Source of the DNA: Segetibacter sp.
GTDB taxonomy: Bacteria > Bacteroidota > Bacteroidia > Chitinophagales > Chitinophagaceae
Assembly: GCA_028288485.1 (NCBI GenBank)
Contig: JAQBNO010000043.1
Location: forward strand, 1 to 64,000
Reading direction: 5' to 3'
Length of the DNA: 64,000 nt
Part shown: positions 27,356 to 36,752 of the stretch, piece after piece
Layout of the letters: each line of letters begins with the position of its first letter
How positions within the stretch are numbered: the stretch's first letter is position 1
Notes under the pieces: model-generated
Seen by the model: the letters and a program-made list of their open reading frames with translations, nothing else
Databases searched by the model: none
What the model was told of the DNA's origin: nothing
Translations under genes and position numbers: made by a program

Positions 27356-28654
27356 ATGAGTTTTCAAAAACAGATAGGCCAAAGTTTAATTTGGAGGGGA
27401 CTCTATTTTATTACTGTTCTGGTAATGAATGTTTTTCTCGCCCGCTATTTTGAGGCAGGACACGCCGGGTGGATATTTTACCTGTTGAATAATTTTTCTC
27501 TTATTGTTATCCTGGCGGGTCTTACTATGGAAACCTCGGTAAATTATTATTCTGCTAAAAGAGGGATTGCTGATAACCAGCTGGCGTGGTTTTCTGTTGT
27601 ATGGACCTTATTTATTTCGGTGGTTGTTTTTATTGCCCTGTGGTTCTACTTCGGCAGCTATAAAAACACTACTGCAATTACACGGACAGAGTATCTTTTC
27701 TATGCAACCAGCTATATTGCGGGCATCCAGCTTACAAACTTTTTTTGTTCACTGTTTTATGCCAATAAAAACTTTTTCCTTCCTAACTTTTTAATGGTAA
27801 TTCTTAATTTATTTGTTATCCTTATTATTCCCAAGCAGGAGGGGACCGAAAACACCAATACCTCTCTTATTATTAAACTATATTTTGCCTTTTTTATAGT
27901 TACGGGCATTACATTGGCCGTTGCTTTTATAATCAAAACACGAAGCTGGAAGAAAATTGCCATACCGGTATTTTTTGATCTTCGCCTGCTGCTCAAGTAC
28001 GCGCTGGTTGCGCTTGCTGCCAACGTTATTTTCTTTTTAGTCTACCGGGTAGATTATTGGTTCGTAAAAAAATATTGCACACCGCAAGAGTTGGGGAATT
28101 ACATACAGGTGTCGAAACTGGGCCAGATGTTACTTATTATTCCTTCTATTATCTCAAGCGTTGTTTTTCCGCATATAGCAGGCGGGGTTACAGGGCTCGC
28201 CGAAATGAAAGATAATATTATGCGGATAGGCCGACTAACTACCATGCTTTATTTAATTTGTTTTATGATGTTCGCGTTAGCAGGCAGTTGGGCCTTTCCT
28301 TTTATTTTCGGCCCCACTTTTCAATTAATGTACCTTCCGTTTTTGTTTTTATTGCCCGGCATCTGGGCGTTGAGTAACTTATATATCTTAAGCGCTTATT
28401 TTGGGGGAATTAATAAAGTAAGGGTTAATGTGCAGGGAGCAGGACTGGGTTTATTGGTAATATTAGCGGGTGATTATTTTTTTATTCCGCATTATGGAAT
28501 GATTGCTGCTGCAATTGTTAGCACAGTGGGTTATTTCGTGAATTTTATTTATTCATTTGTCATCTTCAAACAAGAACACCCTGTTTCCTTTACCGAATAT
28601 TGGCGAATTAATATAAAGGATTTTCAATGGCTGAAAAGTATTGTTCGAAAATAG
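27356..28654 (+). CDS. Polysaccharide flippase, Wzx/MATE-like
   Basis: 432 residues with about twelve membrane helices. The opening IGQSLIWRGLYFITVLVMNVFLARYF is typical of the polysaccharide biosynthesis export (PST/Wzx) family, and helix 7-8 carries VYRVDYWFVKKYCTPQELGNY. It would flip lipid-linked saccharides across the inner membrane. The stop lies 28 bases inside the following glycosyltransferase gene, so the two are translationally coupled. Confidence 0.88.
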   Translation: MSFQKQIGQSLIWRGLYFITVLVMNVFLARYFEAGHAGWIFYLLNNFSLIVILAGLTMETSVNYYSAKRGIADNQLAWFSVVWTLFISVVVFIALWFYFGSYKNTTAITRTEYLFYATSYIAGIQLTNFFCSLFYANKNFFLPNFLMVILNLFVILIIPKQEGTENTNTSLIIKLYFAFFIVTGITLAVAFIIKTRSWKKIAIPVFFDLRLLLKYALVALAANVIFFLVYRVDYWFVKKYCTPQELGNYIQVSKLGQMLLIIPSIISSVVFPHIAGGVTGLAEMKDNIMRIGRLTTMLYLICFMMFALAGSWAFPFIFGPTFQLMYLPFLFLLPGIWALSNLYILSAYFGGINKVRVNVQGAGLGLLVILAGDYFFIPHYGMIAAAIVSTVGYFVNFIYSFVIFKQEHPVSFTEYWRINIKDFQWLKSIVRK

Positions 28655-29844
28655 AAGAAGTTCGTTTTTCTTCCAATAGATACGTTCTTGTTTTGCCCGG
28701 ATGGTATCCGACCTTGCAAGATCCATTCCTGGGAGATTTCAACCAGAGGCAGGTGAAAGCTGCGGGTCTCGAAACTCCACAAGTAGTTTTATATATTGTA
28801 AAAGATCAGTCGAAAACATTAACCGGAATTGAAACAAGGTATAAGCAGGTTACCGAAAATATTGTAGAGATAACAGTAACATACCCGGCGAAGAAAAATA
28901 AATGGATCGACATTTTTCATTCAAATCTTAGCTATATACGCTTACTTTATGAGTATGCTGAAATCGTTAGAAAACGATGGGGAAAGCCGGCGCTGATACA
29001 TTCTTATATCGTAATGCGGGGTGGGCTGGGAGGACTGCTGTTAGGAAAAAGGTGGAAACTTCCATTTATTCTGAGTGAGCACTGGACCATTTATTACCCG
29101 GCTGATCCCGGATACTTACCTAAAAGGAATTTTTTATTCAACTGGGCTGTAAAAAGAGTTTTTAATAATCTGGCTTGCTTTCTGCCGGTTACGAACAATT
29201 TAAAACAGCAGGTAGACAGGCTGATAGGCCCCGTACCTGCTACGATTGTTCCAAACGTTGTAGACACCGACCTGTTTTTTTATCCACACCCTGAACCCGA
29301 AGAAGAAAACTTCCAGTTTATCCACGTGTCGACCATGACATCTCAAAAAAACCCGCAGGGTTTATTAAGATGTTTCAAAAGGTTCCAGGAATTACATCCG
29401 AAAACCCGGTTGCAAATGGTTGGGCCCTATCCTCGCGGGGTATTAGATTATGCAAGAAGCCTTGGGCTTATTGACCGGCAGGTCCATTTTACAGGTGCTG
29501 TCTCTTATGAAAGGGTAGCAGCATGCCTCAAAGCTTCCCGGGCTTTAGTACTTTTTAGCCGCTACGAAAATCTGCCTTGTGTGATCCTGGAAGCACTTTG
29601 TTGCGGCCTGCCTGTAATTAGTACCGCGGTAGGGGGAATACCTGAAGTAATTAACAACAATAACGGAATTTTGGTTGACAGTGACGACGATGAGAAGTTA
29701 ATTATGGCCTTCGTAAAACTGTATACTACCTACAATTCCTTCAACCGTACAGAAATAGCTTTGAAAGCTACTAATGCGTACAGTTACAAGTGTATAGGAA
29801 GTTTAATTAATACTGTTTATCGAAGTCTTAATTTACCTGGTTAA
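28627..29844 (+). CDS. Family 4 glycosyltransferase
   Basis: 405 residues with the GT-B fold: an N-terminal Rossmann-like domain with YVLVLPGWYPTLQDPFLGDF, then a C-terminal domain with FIHVSTMTSQKNPQGLLRCF, PYPRGVLD, and the donor-binding FSRYENLPCVILEALCCGLP plus PVISTAVGGIPE. These are the GT4 marks. It overlaps the flippase gene by 28 bases and probably adds a sugar to the same surface polysaccharide. Its stop overlaps the 3' end of the acyl-CoA-binding gene by 4 bases on the other strand. Confidence 0.9.
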   Translation: MAEKYCSKIEEVRFSSNRYVLVLPGWYPTLQDPFLGDFNQRQVKAAGLETPQVVLYIVKDQSKTLTGIETRYKQVTENIVEITVTYPAKKNKWIDIFHSNLSYIRLLYEYAEIVRKRWGKPALIHSYIVMRGGLGGLLLGKRWKLPFILSEHWTIYYPADPGYLPKRNFLFNWAVKRVFNNLACFLPVTNNLKQQVDRLIGPVPATIVPNVVDTDLFFYPHPEPEEENFQFIHVSTMTSQKNPQGLLRCFKRFQELHPKTRLQMVGPYPRGVLDYARSLGLIDRQVHFTGAVSYERVAACLKASRALVLFSRYENLPCVILEALCCGLPVISTAVGGIPEVINNNNGILVDSDDDEKLIMAFVKLYTTYNSFNRTEIALKATNAYSYKCIGSLINTVYRSLNLPG

Positions 29845-30098
29845 CCCTTTAATTTATTTACCAGGTTTATATATTCATCTTGCGCATCTTTAATTGAAGT
29901 TCCTTTTAATGCTGCCCATGCTTCATATTTTGCTTTTGCAACAAAATCAAAAGGACTCTCGGGAGGGCCGGTGTTTACATCGCCTTTTGTTGCCTGCTTG
30001 TATAACGAATATAACTGCAACATGGTTTCGTTACTGGGTTTTGTGTGTAAAGTATTACTATCTGCAACAGCTTTCTCAAATAACGACTTAGGTTCCAT
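29841..30098 (-). CDS. Acyl-CoA-binding protein
   Basis: 85 residues from MEPKSLFEKAVADSN; the longer frame to 30170 is rejected because family members start here and are this size. Four helices with the signature LYSLYKQATKGDVNTGPPES, then KAKYEAWAALKGTSIKDAQ, which are the CoA- and acyl-binding surface of ACBP. The family is eukaryotic in its best-known form but is found in some bacteria. It is convergent with the glycosyltransferase gene. It would buffer long-chain acyl-CoA in the cytoplasm. Confidence 0.9.
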   Translation of the reverse strand: MEPKSLFEKAVADSNTLHTKPSNETMLQLYSLYKQATKGDVNTGPPESPFDFVAKAKYEAWAALKGTSIKDAQDEYINLVNKLKG

Positions 30099-30450
30099 CA
30101 TGTAAATTTTGTCTGTTGCGAAAATAGGATTTTGGCAGTAAAATAGTTTAGGAGGTAATAATTTTGTCATGGTATCATGGATAAGCAGGTGTTAATAAGA
30201 TATTTGATACAATAGTTTTTCCTTCCGTGGCGAAATTTGTAAGGAAATTCAGGATAAATGAATAATTAAAACAGGTTAAACCATAAAATGTGGTATTCAA
30301 ATTAGACTTAGTCAAAACTTCATTAACAAATCTGAAGATCACATCTTTTCGAAGAAAAGTTACTCATTTTCTTTGTTCTACCAAATCATTTATTGCAACT
30401 TTCCTTTTCTAAACGAATATAGGAAGATAAATAAGGGAATATTTTTCAAT

Positions 30451-30477
30451 GTGTTACCTTTGAGCACCTGGTAACAC
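30451..30477 (+). promoter_or_regulatory. Palindrome overlapping a TAnnTTTG promoter word
   Basis: GTGTTACC and GGTAACAC are perfect 8-base arms with an 11-base spacer. The -7-like TACCTTTG (30455-30462) lies across the left arm, 125 bases before the response-regulator gene. This could be an operator. The flanks are AT-rich and there is no T tract on either side, so it is not a terminator. Confidence 0.5.
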
Positions 30478-30586
30478 CTAAAAAACAAAAACTCAGGTTT
30501 TAAAAAAAATAAAAAACTTTTCCTTGTTTGTTTAAACATTTTTCCTTTTTGAATATCAAAGAAAGAAAGGCAGAAATTTTTTCTTC

Positions 30587-31117
30587 ATGTTTAAACAAGA
30601 AATGCATTTAATTTGCGGACCAATATCTATGTTAAAAATATTAAATAATTCTTTGATACCAGTGATAGAGAAAGATATACCTCACCTTCATGTTTTATTA
30701 GTAGACGATGATTCCGATGAATCTTATTTATTTAATGAGGCTCTTGAGCACGCGGGATTAAACATTCGTTTGTCTCGTGCAAACAACGGAAACCATCTAC
30801 TTTCCTTCCTTCTTTCTGAGCCCACTCCCGACCTTGTTTTTATGGACATAAATATGCCATACAAAGACGGGGTGGAGGCGCTTGCAGAAATAAGAAAAAA
30901 TCCCAGGTTTGAAACATTGCCCCTGGTAATTTACTCCACTACAAACAACGAAAACAGCATTAATGCCTGTTATAAAAAAGGCGCCAACCTTTTTGTAATT
31001 AAGCCAAATAATTTCGACGGAATGGTGAAAGTTGTAAAAAAGGTTTGCACTGTCGATTGGACGAATTACAAAAAGCCGTCAAGGGAAGAATTTGTAATAT
31101 CAGAAGGTACCAGCTAA
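30587..31117 (+). CDS. Stand-alone response regulator receiver
   Basis: 176 residues; a single CheY-like domain spans about 34-160. The acidic pocket is VLLVDDDSDE (D40-D42), the phosphorylated aspartate is D87 in VFMDINMP, the Thr/Ser position is in IYSTTNNE, and the lysine is in FVIKPNN. There is no output domain. The N-terminal ~33 residues do not belong to the fold; ATG at 30629 is a plausible alternative start. The Rcp1-like DSDESYLF opening suggests a partner histidine kinase or phytochrome elsewhere. It follows a palindrome-bearing promoter. Confidence 0.88.
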   Translation: MFKQEMHLICGPISMLKILNNSLIPVIEKDIPHLHVLLVDDDSDESYLFNEALEHAGLNIRLSRANNGNHLLSFLLSEPTPDLVFMDINMPYKDGVEALAEIRKNPRFETLPLVIYSTTNNENSINACYKKGANLFVIKPNNFDGMVKVVKKVCTVDWTNYKKPSREEFVISEGTS

Positions 31118-31200
31118 TTCTACCCAAAACCAAGTCTTTCATATTTGGCATAATTGTTTTTATACTTCTATAGCTTTTAATAACAATTAAAATTTTAATT

Positions 31201-31374
31201 ATGCCAGTCTCAAACGACAACCAGGATTACGGCCAAAGCGATGAAAAGAATAAAGCGAATAACACCATGAAAGGATCTGAAGAAAATAAGCTGACAAGTG
31301 ATGATCTGAAAGGAAAGAAGATAGATGCAGACGTGGAGAAAGAAACCGACAGGCCTGCCGATCAAACGAAATAG
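31201..31374 (+). CDS. Small hydrophilic protein, 57 aa
   Basis: Reads MPVSNDNQDYGQSDEK, then a continuous charged stretch rich in K, D, E and N, ending DRPADQTK. No membrane or signal segment; it looks disordered. It sits directly before a strong terminator and after the response regulator, which supports it as a true small gene. Similar short charged proteins occur in Bacteroidota genomes with stress genes; I do not assign a function. Confidence 0.6.
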   Translation: MPVSNDNQDYGQSDEKNKANNTMKGSEENKLTSDDLKGKKIDADVEKETDRPADQTK

Positions 31375-31390
31375 TCGCTCTACCGGATAA

Positions 31391-31432
31391 ATAAAAAAAG
31401 ATGTTTAGCTAATAACTATACATCTTTTTTTA
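31391..31432 (+). terminator. Strong hairpin terminator
   Basis: AAAAAAAGATG and CATCTTTTTTT arms with an ~18-base loop close the small gene at 31201-31374. The T run is long on the plus strand. Confidence 0.8.
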
Positions 31433-31476
31433 TTTATTACCGCATTAAACGCGACGCTTAAAAGCAAAATCGATCA

Positions 31477-31540
31477 TTTTTTGGGCCAGGCTTCTTACTG
31501 CTATACGGCTTTACTTGCGTCGCACTCTTGTACTTTTTTT
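31477..31540 (+). repeat. Dispersed TGCGTCGCA element, copy 6
   Basis: TTTTTTGGGCCAGGCTTC, variable part, then CTTGCGTCGCACTCTTGTAC and a T run. It is one of the best-preserved copies and lies in a convergent gap before dps. Confidence 0.85.
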
Positions 31541-31586
31541 ACTATTCTGTACAGTCTGCAACAGATTATATAAAGCTTGTTGGGTA

Positions 31587-32060
31587 TCATTTTAACGAGG
31601 AAGAATACATCCACACTAATTTTTCCTGCTCACGGATATAATCACTCATCAAAGCTCCCGTTCCTTCATCGTTTGCTTTTTCCGCCAGTTTTAAAAGGTC
31701 TCGTTCAATGGTAAGCAATACCGTGAAACCCTCCAGTACTTTTTCAACCGCTGATTTCCCCTCCGAAACATTAATCGCTTCCCGGATGGTAGAAGTCGCT
31801 AAATATCCCGAATACGAATGAACAGGCGTATGACCAAGGGTTAAGATTCTTTCGGCTACTTCATCTATCTTTATAAGAGCATCATTATACAATTCCTCAA
31901 ATTTTGCATGCAATTCGAAAAACTTACCGCCCGTGATGTTCCAGTGAAACCCGCGGGTATTGATGTAAAATAGCTGGAAGTTGGATAATAATTCATTTAG
32001 CTTCCCCGCAAGTTGCAGGGACAGCTCTTCGTCTAATCCTATCAGGTTTTTTTCTGCCAT
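31587..32060 (-). CDS. dps: Dps-family DNA-protecting ferritin
   Basis: 157 residues. Helix A carries QLFYINTRGFHWNI with the metal-binding His, and helix B carries FFELHAKFEELYNDALIKID, followed by EVAERILTLGHTP; the HxxxDxxxE ferroxidase layout across subunits is visible. Dps oxidises ferrous iron and shields DNA under oxidative or starvation stress, assembling as a 12-mer. It is monocistronic and convergent with the small gene. Confidence 0.93.
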   Translation of the reverse strand: MAEKNLIGLDEELSLQLAGKLNELLSNFQLFYINTRGFHWNITGGKFFELHAKFEELYNDALIKIDEVAERILTLGHTPVHSYSGYLATSTIREAINVSEGKSAVEKVLEGFTVLLTIERDLLKLAEKANDEGTGALMSDYIREQEKLVWMYSSSLK

Positions 32061-32271
32061 ATTTGATTCTTTATAAAAACAACTTATTTATTGTTCAAGT
32101 CATCTTATTACAAAAACCTTGCTTATCCGAAAATTGAGGAATTTCTATCTCTTTCTTGCGCCATGGCAGCTAAAAAGAAGCCGCCCTTGCTACCATAGCG
32201 TAATAACCTTACAATTAAATAGAAATATTTTCACTTTATTTGCAGGGGTGGCAATAAAAACAAGAATAGTA

Positions 32272-32287
32272 CAATAGAATTCTATTG
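32272..32287. repeat. 16-bp palindrome CAATAGAATTCTATTG
   Basis: Exact palindrome in the gap before the SprB-repeat gene, about 100 bases before the start. It could be an operator or a chance AT-rich palindrome. The rest of the gap 32061-32388 shows no other feature. Confidence 0.35.
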
Positions 32288-32388
32288 ATGAACGGAATTC
32301 GCAGTAGCGAAGCAAAAGCTGGTAAATGGCACAAACAGGCCGGTATCAAAATCTTTTCTGTTTATCATAACAATTCATCATTTATCTG

Positions 32389-35300
32389 ATGGCAAATATT
32401 TACTTGAAGGATGGGGGTGGTAGAAAGTTCAGCTGGGGTGGGGGCCTTCGTTTACTTATTTTGATTGGTGCTTGTTATCTTTTATCTGCTGACGATGTTT
32501 TTGCGCAGTGTTATAAACTCGATAATTTTCGCGGTTATAGCCAGAATTTCGACACCGACGACGGTTTTTGGGTTAGTGATGCAAATAATAATGCTTGGGT
32601 TTGGGGGAACCCGTCTAAGAGGGTGATCAACGGAGGGTGGAACAATACGAAGTGTTGGATGGCGGGAGGATTAACTGGTGATCGATACACCCCCGGTCAA
32701 AAATCTATATTATCGGTCGGTTGCTTTGATTTTACAAATTTGCCGTATCCATATGTTGAGTTTAAGATTTTTTGGGAAACCGGTAAGAATGATGGTGCGG
32801 CTTTTCAATATTCTTTAGATGATGGGGTTTCCTGGCACAATGTGGGAAATGTTGGCGACGAAAAGGACTGCTGGAACAAAAACTGGTTTAATAGCCGTTC
32901 AATAACTTCATTTGCAGGACTATCAACAGTTACAGAAGGCTGGTCAGGGAATACTCAACCCGGTGCAGGAAGTTGTGCTGGTGGAGGTGGAAGCGGGCAG
33001 TGGGTAACAGCACGACATGACTTATACGAACTTGCCGGCAAAAAAAAAGTTTTACTTCGTTTTATTTTTGCTTCCGGAAATACCTGCAATGAATATGACG
33101 GTGTTGCTATCGATGATTTTAGTATCGTTTACCGTGAACGGTTGACGGAAATAACATATTTGCAGTTTACTTCCCCTGATTGTAATGGGCAATCGGGCGC
33201 AACAGCAGTTGCCAGTGTACCTGATTACATTGGGATCCCTCCTTACAACTACTCCTGGACAAACGGGATTACTACTTATTCGGATCATGCTATTTATAAA
33301 ATACCTGCAGGCCCATATACAGTTACTGTAACTGATGGTAACAACTGTAAACTCCAAAGGAGCTTTATTATAACCGAGCCTCCTAAGCTTTCACACACCG
33401 TAACCATTGTAGATGCCGAGTGCAATGGAACCGGCTCGGCCACGATTCACGAATCAGGCGGTACCCCCAGGGAAGGTCCTAATGTTTTACCTTATAAATA
33501 CGAATGGAACACAACTGAGCTTAATACTGGTAATACAGCAACAGGACTAAAGCCGGGAAAATATACCGTTCGTGTTACTGATGCAAAAAATTGTCTTGAC
33601 ATTGTTGAATTTACTGTAGGAACTAAAGCGGTGGTCTCGTTCAGTAAAACAGACGTTACATGCTTTGGAGAAAAAAACGGCTCAGCTACCGCAAGTTTCG
33701 AAGGAACACCGCCATATCAATATTCCTGGTCAACACGAAGTACTGAAGCTACCATTCGTGACCTTGCAGCCGGGACTTATACTGTGACTGTTACAGACAG
33801 CAAAGGTTGTAGCGGTTTTGGTACGGTAACTATTACCGGGCCTGCAGCTCTTGTAACTACAATGACTGCAAAGGAGTCAAGCTGCGGTAACAGCAATGGA
33901 GAAGCAAGTGTAGCGGTAAGTGGCGGAATGGGTCGTTATACTTATGCATGGACACCCGGCAATTCTACCGATGCCACTATCGCCAATCTTGCTCCAGGTA
34001 ATTATAGTGTGGTGGTTACAGATGCAAATGGGTGCCAGAAGCCTGATGAGATAATAGTTACTACCGGCACTGCTTTGACAGCCACTACTGATAAGGTGAC
34101 CAATGTAAGCTGTTTTGGCGGATCAAATGGTTCTGCGACTATAGTTGCCAGTGGAACTGCTCCCTATACTTATACCTGGTCAAATGGTGCAAGTGGTGCT
34201 ACAGTAAGTAACCTGGCAGCAGGAAAATATACGGTGACGGTAAAGGATGACAAAGGCTGTACGACGCCGGTAAACGTAGACATTACCGAACCTGCAGCTC
34301 TTGTAACTACAATGACTACAAAGGAGTCAAGCTGTGGTAACAGCAATGGAGAAGCAAGTGTAGCGGTAAGTGGCGGAACGGGTCCTTATACTTATGCATG
34401 GACACCCGGCAATTCTACCGGTGCCACTATCTCTAATCTTGCTCCAGGTAATTATAGTGTGGTGGTTACAGATGCAAATGGGTGCCAGAAGCGTGATGAG
34501 GTAACGGTCAATGGAGCCTCAGCTTTACAAATAACCGGCATTACCAAATCAGACATATTATGCAATGGCAGTAATACCGGAACCGCAACTGCAACAGTGT
34601 TAAATGGTACCGCACCTTATAGGTATAGTTGGGTAAAAGACGGTATTAATTATGCAAATCCAATCTTGAAAGATGTTAGTGCCGGGGAATATTTATTAAC
34701 TGTTACAGATGAAGCAAAATGTACTGCTACCGGAACTGTTACCATTACTGAACCGGCCCCTCTTTCGCATACGGTAAGTACAATTGCTACTTCATGTGGA
34801 AATGCCAACGGCTCTGCAACTATTATTGAAACTGGAGGAACTACTGCTTACGCATATAGTTGGTCTCCTTCCGGAGGAACTGCTAATTCAGCTTCAGGGC
34901 TTGCTGCGGGTAATTATCTTGTAACAGTAAAAGATGCCAACCAGTGTATCGATACTGTTCATGTACATATTGCTTCCAGTATTCCATTATCTGCTGAAAT
35001 AGCTAAAACGGTACATGTTAGTTGCTCTGGCGGTAGTAACGGTTCTGTTGCTGTTTCGGTTAAAGACGGAACTGGTCCTTACAAATATTTATGGTCAACA
35101 GGTGCAACGTCGGCTGCAGTAAGCAATCTTACCGCCGGAAATTATTCAGTAACTGCTACCGATCAAAAAGGTTGTTCAGCAAATGTTTCAACACAAGTAA
35201 CGCAGCCTGCAGCACCTTTGAAAACTTCTGTTTCTGCCACTAATACAAACTGCAATATCAGCAATGGCAGTGCAACCGTTGTTGCCAGTGGTGGCACGGC

Positions 35301-36387
35301 TCCTTTTACTTATGCATGGAAACCTGGGAATTATACCACTGCTGGTATTTCAAATCTTGCTGCAGGAAGTTATGTAGTTACAGTTACGGATCAGCAGGGT
35401 TGTCAAAAAAATGACACAGCTGTTATTAACTCGAAGAATACACCTGTAATTTCTTCAATTGCATCAACCGATGTCTTATGTGCCGGGCAGGAAAATGGAT
35501 CGGCTACTGTTGTCGTTACAAGTGGAACTGCTCCTTACAATTACCGCTGGACGAATGGAGTAAAATTGTTTACAGAGGAAGTTATTAGAAATGCAGGAGC
35601 CGGAAATTACGACCTGGCTGTTACTGATGCCGCCGGTTGCAAAACATCCGGAAGAATTTTCATTAAGGAACCCGGCCCTTTACAATTGACAGTTGTAACA
35701 ACAGACACAAAATGTGGTAACAATAACGGGTCTGCTAATGCAGTAGTAAAAGGTGGAACAGCACCATTCAAATATGCCTGGTCCACAGGCGGCGTTTCCT
35801 CGATTGCAACTGACCTTCGGCCCGGCAACTACCAGGTTACCGTTACCGACGCAAATAATTGTACGGTTGCTGCTAACCAGGTTCCAATCAAATCTTCAGT
35901 TGCTTTGCGTGTCAGTTTAGGTAAAGACACTGTTATTTGTCCGGGTAACCAGGTGACTTTAAGCCCGGGCAATTTTGCTTCGTATACCTGGCAGGATAAT
36001 TCACATGCTCCAACTTTTAAAGCAGCGCGAACCGGCACATATTCGGTTACAGTTGTTGATATGACCGGCTGCAGTGCAACGGCGTCAGTTAAAGTAGATG
36101 TTACTTGCCAGGATATTGTTTTTCCATCTGCATTTACACCGAACGGCGACCGCCACAACGATCTTTTTGGACCATTAGGAACCATATCTGCAGTTAATGA
36201 TTATACATTAAGGATTTTCAACAGGTGGGGCCAGCTTGTATTTACCAGTAACAACCCTTATCAAAAATGGGATGGTAAATTCAAAGGTTCAGATCCGGGA
36301 ACCGGCGCCTTTGTATGGATATCGGAGTATTCGTTTAATGGGCAGGCTAAAAGATTACAAAAGGGAACTGTGGTGCTTATAAAATAA
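32389..36387 (+). CDS. SprB-repeat adhesin with type IX secretion CTD
   Basis: 1332 residues. A signal-like segment covers about residues 20-40, then a jellyroll-like region (~45-250) with FNTDDG-type aromatic motifs. From about 255 to 1160, twelve SprB repeats of 58-68 residues follow, each with the pattern C-G/N...GSA...PY.Y.W...AG.Y.VTVTD..GC. A last Ig-like unit leads to the gliding-motility-associated C-terminal domain (residues ~1245-1332: FPSAFTPNGDRHNDLFG, RIFNRWGQLVF, YQKWDGKFKG), the type B signal of the type IX system. Such proteins are surface adhesins in gliding or attachment. A 209-base segment at 33842-34050 recurs at 34292-34500, showing recent expansion. Confidence 0.93.
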   Translation: MANIYLKDGGGRKFSWGGGLRLLILIGACYLLSADDVFAQCYKLDNFRGYSQNFDTDDGFWVSDANNNAWVWGNPSKRVINGGWNNTKCWMAGGLTGDRYTPGQKSILSVGCFDFTNLPYPYVEFKIFWETGKNDGAAFQYSLDDGVSWHNVGNVGDEKDCWNKNWFNSRSITSFAGLSTVTEGWSGNTQPGAGSCAGGGGSGQWVTARHDLYELAGKKKVLLRFIFASGNTCNEYDGVAIDDFSIVYRERLTEITYLQFTSPDCNGQSGATAVASVPDYIGIPPYNYSWTNGITTYSDHAIYKIPAGPYTVTVTDGNNCKLQRSFIITEPPKLSHTVTIVDAECNGTGSATIHESGGTPREGPNVLPYKYEWNTTELNTGNTATGLKPGKYTVRVTDAKNCLDIVEFTVGTKAVVSFSKTDVTCFGEKNGSATASFEGTPPYQYSWSTRSTEATIRDLAAGTYTVTVTDSKGCSGFGTVTITGPAALVTTMTAKESSCGNSNGEASVAVSGGMGRYTYAWTPGNSTDATIANLAPGNYSVVVTDANGCQKPDEIIVTTGTALTATTDKVTNVSCFGGSNGSATIVASGTAPYTYTWSNGASGATVSNLAAGKYTVTVKDDKGCTTPVNVDITEPAALVTTMTTKESSCGNSNGEASVAVSGGTGPYTYAWTPGNSTGATISNLAPGNYSVVVTDANGCQKRDEVTVNGASALQITGITKSDILCNGSNTGTATATVLNGTAPYRYSWVKDGINYANPILKDVSAGEYLLTVTDEAKCTATGTVTITEPAPLSHTVSTIATSCGNANGSATIIETGGTTAYAYSWSPSGGTANSASGLAAGNYLVTVKDANQCIDTVHVHIASSIPLSAEIAKTVHVSCSGGSNGSVAVSVKDGTGPYKYLWSTGATSAAVSNLTAGNYSVTATDQKGCSANVSTQVTQPAAPLKTSVSATNTNCNISNGSATVVASGGTAPFTYAWKPGNYTTAGISNLAAGSYVVTVTDQQGCQKNDTAVINSKNTPVISSIASTDVLCAGQENGSATVVVTSGTAPYNYRWTNGVKLFTEEVIRNAGAGNYDLAVTDAAGCKTSGRIFIKEPGPLQLTVVTTDTKCGNNNGSANAVVKGGTAPFKYAWSTGGVSSIATDLRPGNYQVTVTDANNCTVAANQVPIKSSVALRVSLGKDTVICPGNQVTLSPGNFASYTWQDNSHAPTFKAARTGTYSVTVVDMTGCSATASVKVDVTCQDIVFPSAFTPNGDRHNDLFGPLGTISAVNDYTLRIFNRWGQLVFTSNNPYQKWDGKFKGSDPGTGAFVWISEYSFNGQAKRLQKGTVVLIK
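33842..34500 (+). repeat. Recent 450-bp duplication inside the SprB array
   Basis: About 209 bases at 33842-34050 recur at 34292-34500 with only a handful of differences (for example GGAATGGGTCGTTATAC against GGAACGGGTCCTTATAC). The offset of 450 bases equals two SprB repeats plus linkers. The near-identity at synonymous sites points to duplication or gene conversion. Confidence 0.85.
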
Positions 36388-36445
36388 CAAACTTTGCTTT
36401 TGATTTAAACTTTTTTCAAAAAGTGGCTCTGGTTCCAGTGCAAAC

Positions 36446-36514
36446 GTGAAACGTCAAAGGTCAAAATTAGAAAGCGCTTTTTTGCGATTATCGGGATCAC
36501 TTTTGACGTTTCAT
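36446..36514. repeat. Inverted repeat GTGAAACGTCAAAGGT
   Basis: The 16-base word recurs in reverse complement with two mismatches (ACTTTTGACGTTTCAT) after 37 bases. It lies 60 bases past the adhesin stop, so it may form a terminator-like hairpin, though there is no T tract. Confidence 0.5.
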
Positions 36515-36580
36515 TAAGCGCAATTTTAAGTGGACTCGTAACCACCAGTGCGGCTGCTTCCCGATAGTCCCATCAAAGTA

Positions 36581-36641
36581 TGCAGTTGCAGTGTGCGACG
36601 CAAGAGAAGCTGAAATGTTATTATCTGCTGGCTCCCAAAAA
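36581..36641 (-). repeat. Dispersed TGCGTCGCA element, copy 7
   Basis: On the minus strand: TTTTTGGGAGCCAGCAG, then CTTCTCTTGCGTCGCACACT and GCAACTGC. The 3' word differs from most copies. Confidence 0.75.
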
Positions 36642-36752
36642 CATCTTCCAAAGCTTACTTTCCTGGCAGAAGGGAAATAGCAACGGTCTGTAAAAGCGAG
36701 TGCCAGAAGATTGCACTTCCTTTTATATCTTTAGCAAAACCAAAACCCTCTT

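Noticed and set aside
32389-36387. A complete type IX secretion system next to the adhesin
   Set aside because: Only the cargo with its C-terminal signal is here; no por/spr/gld machinery gene lies in the window.
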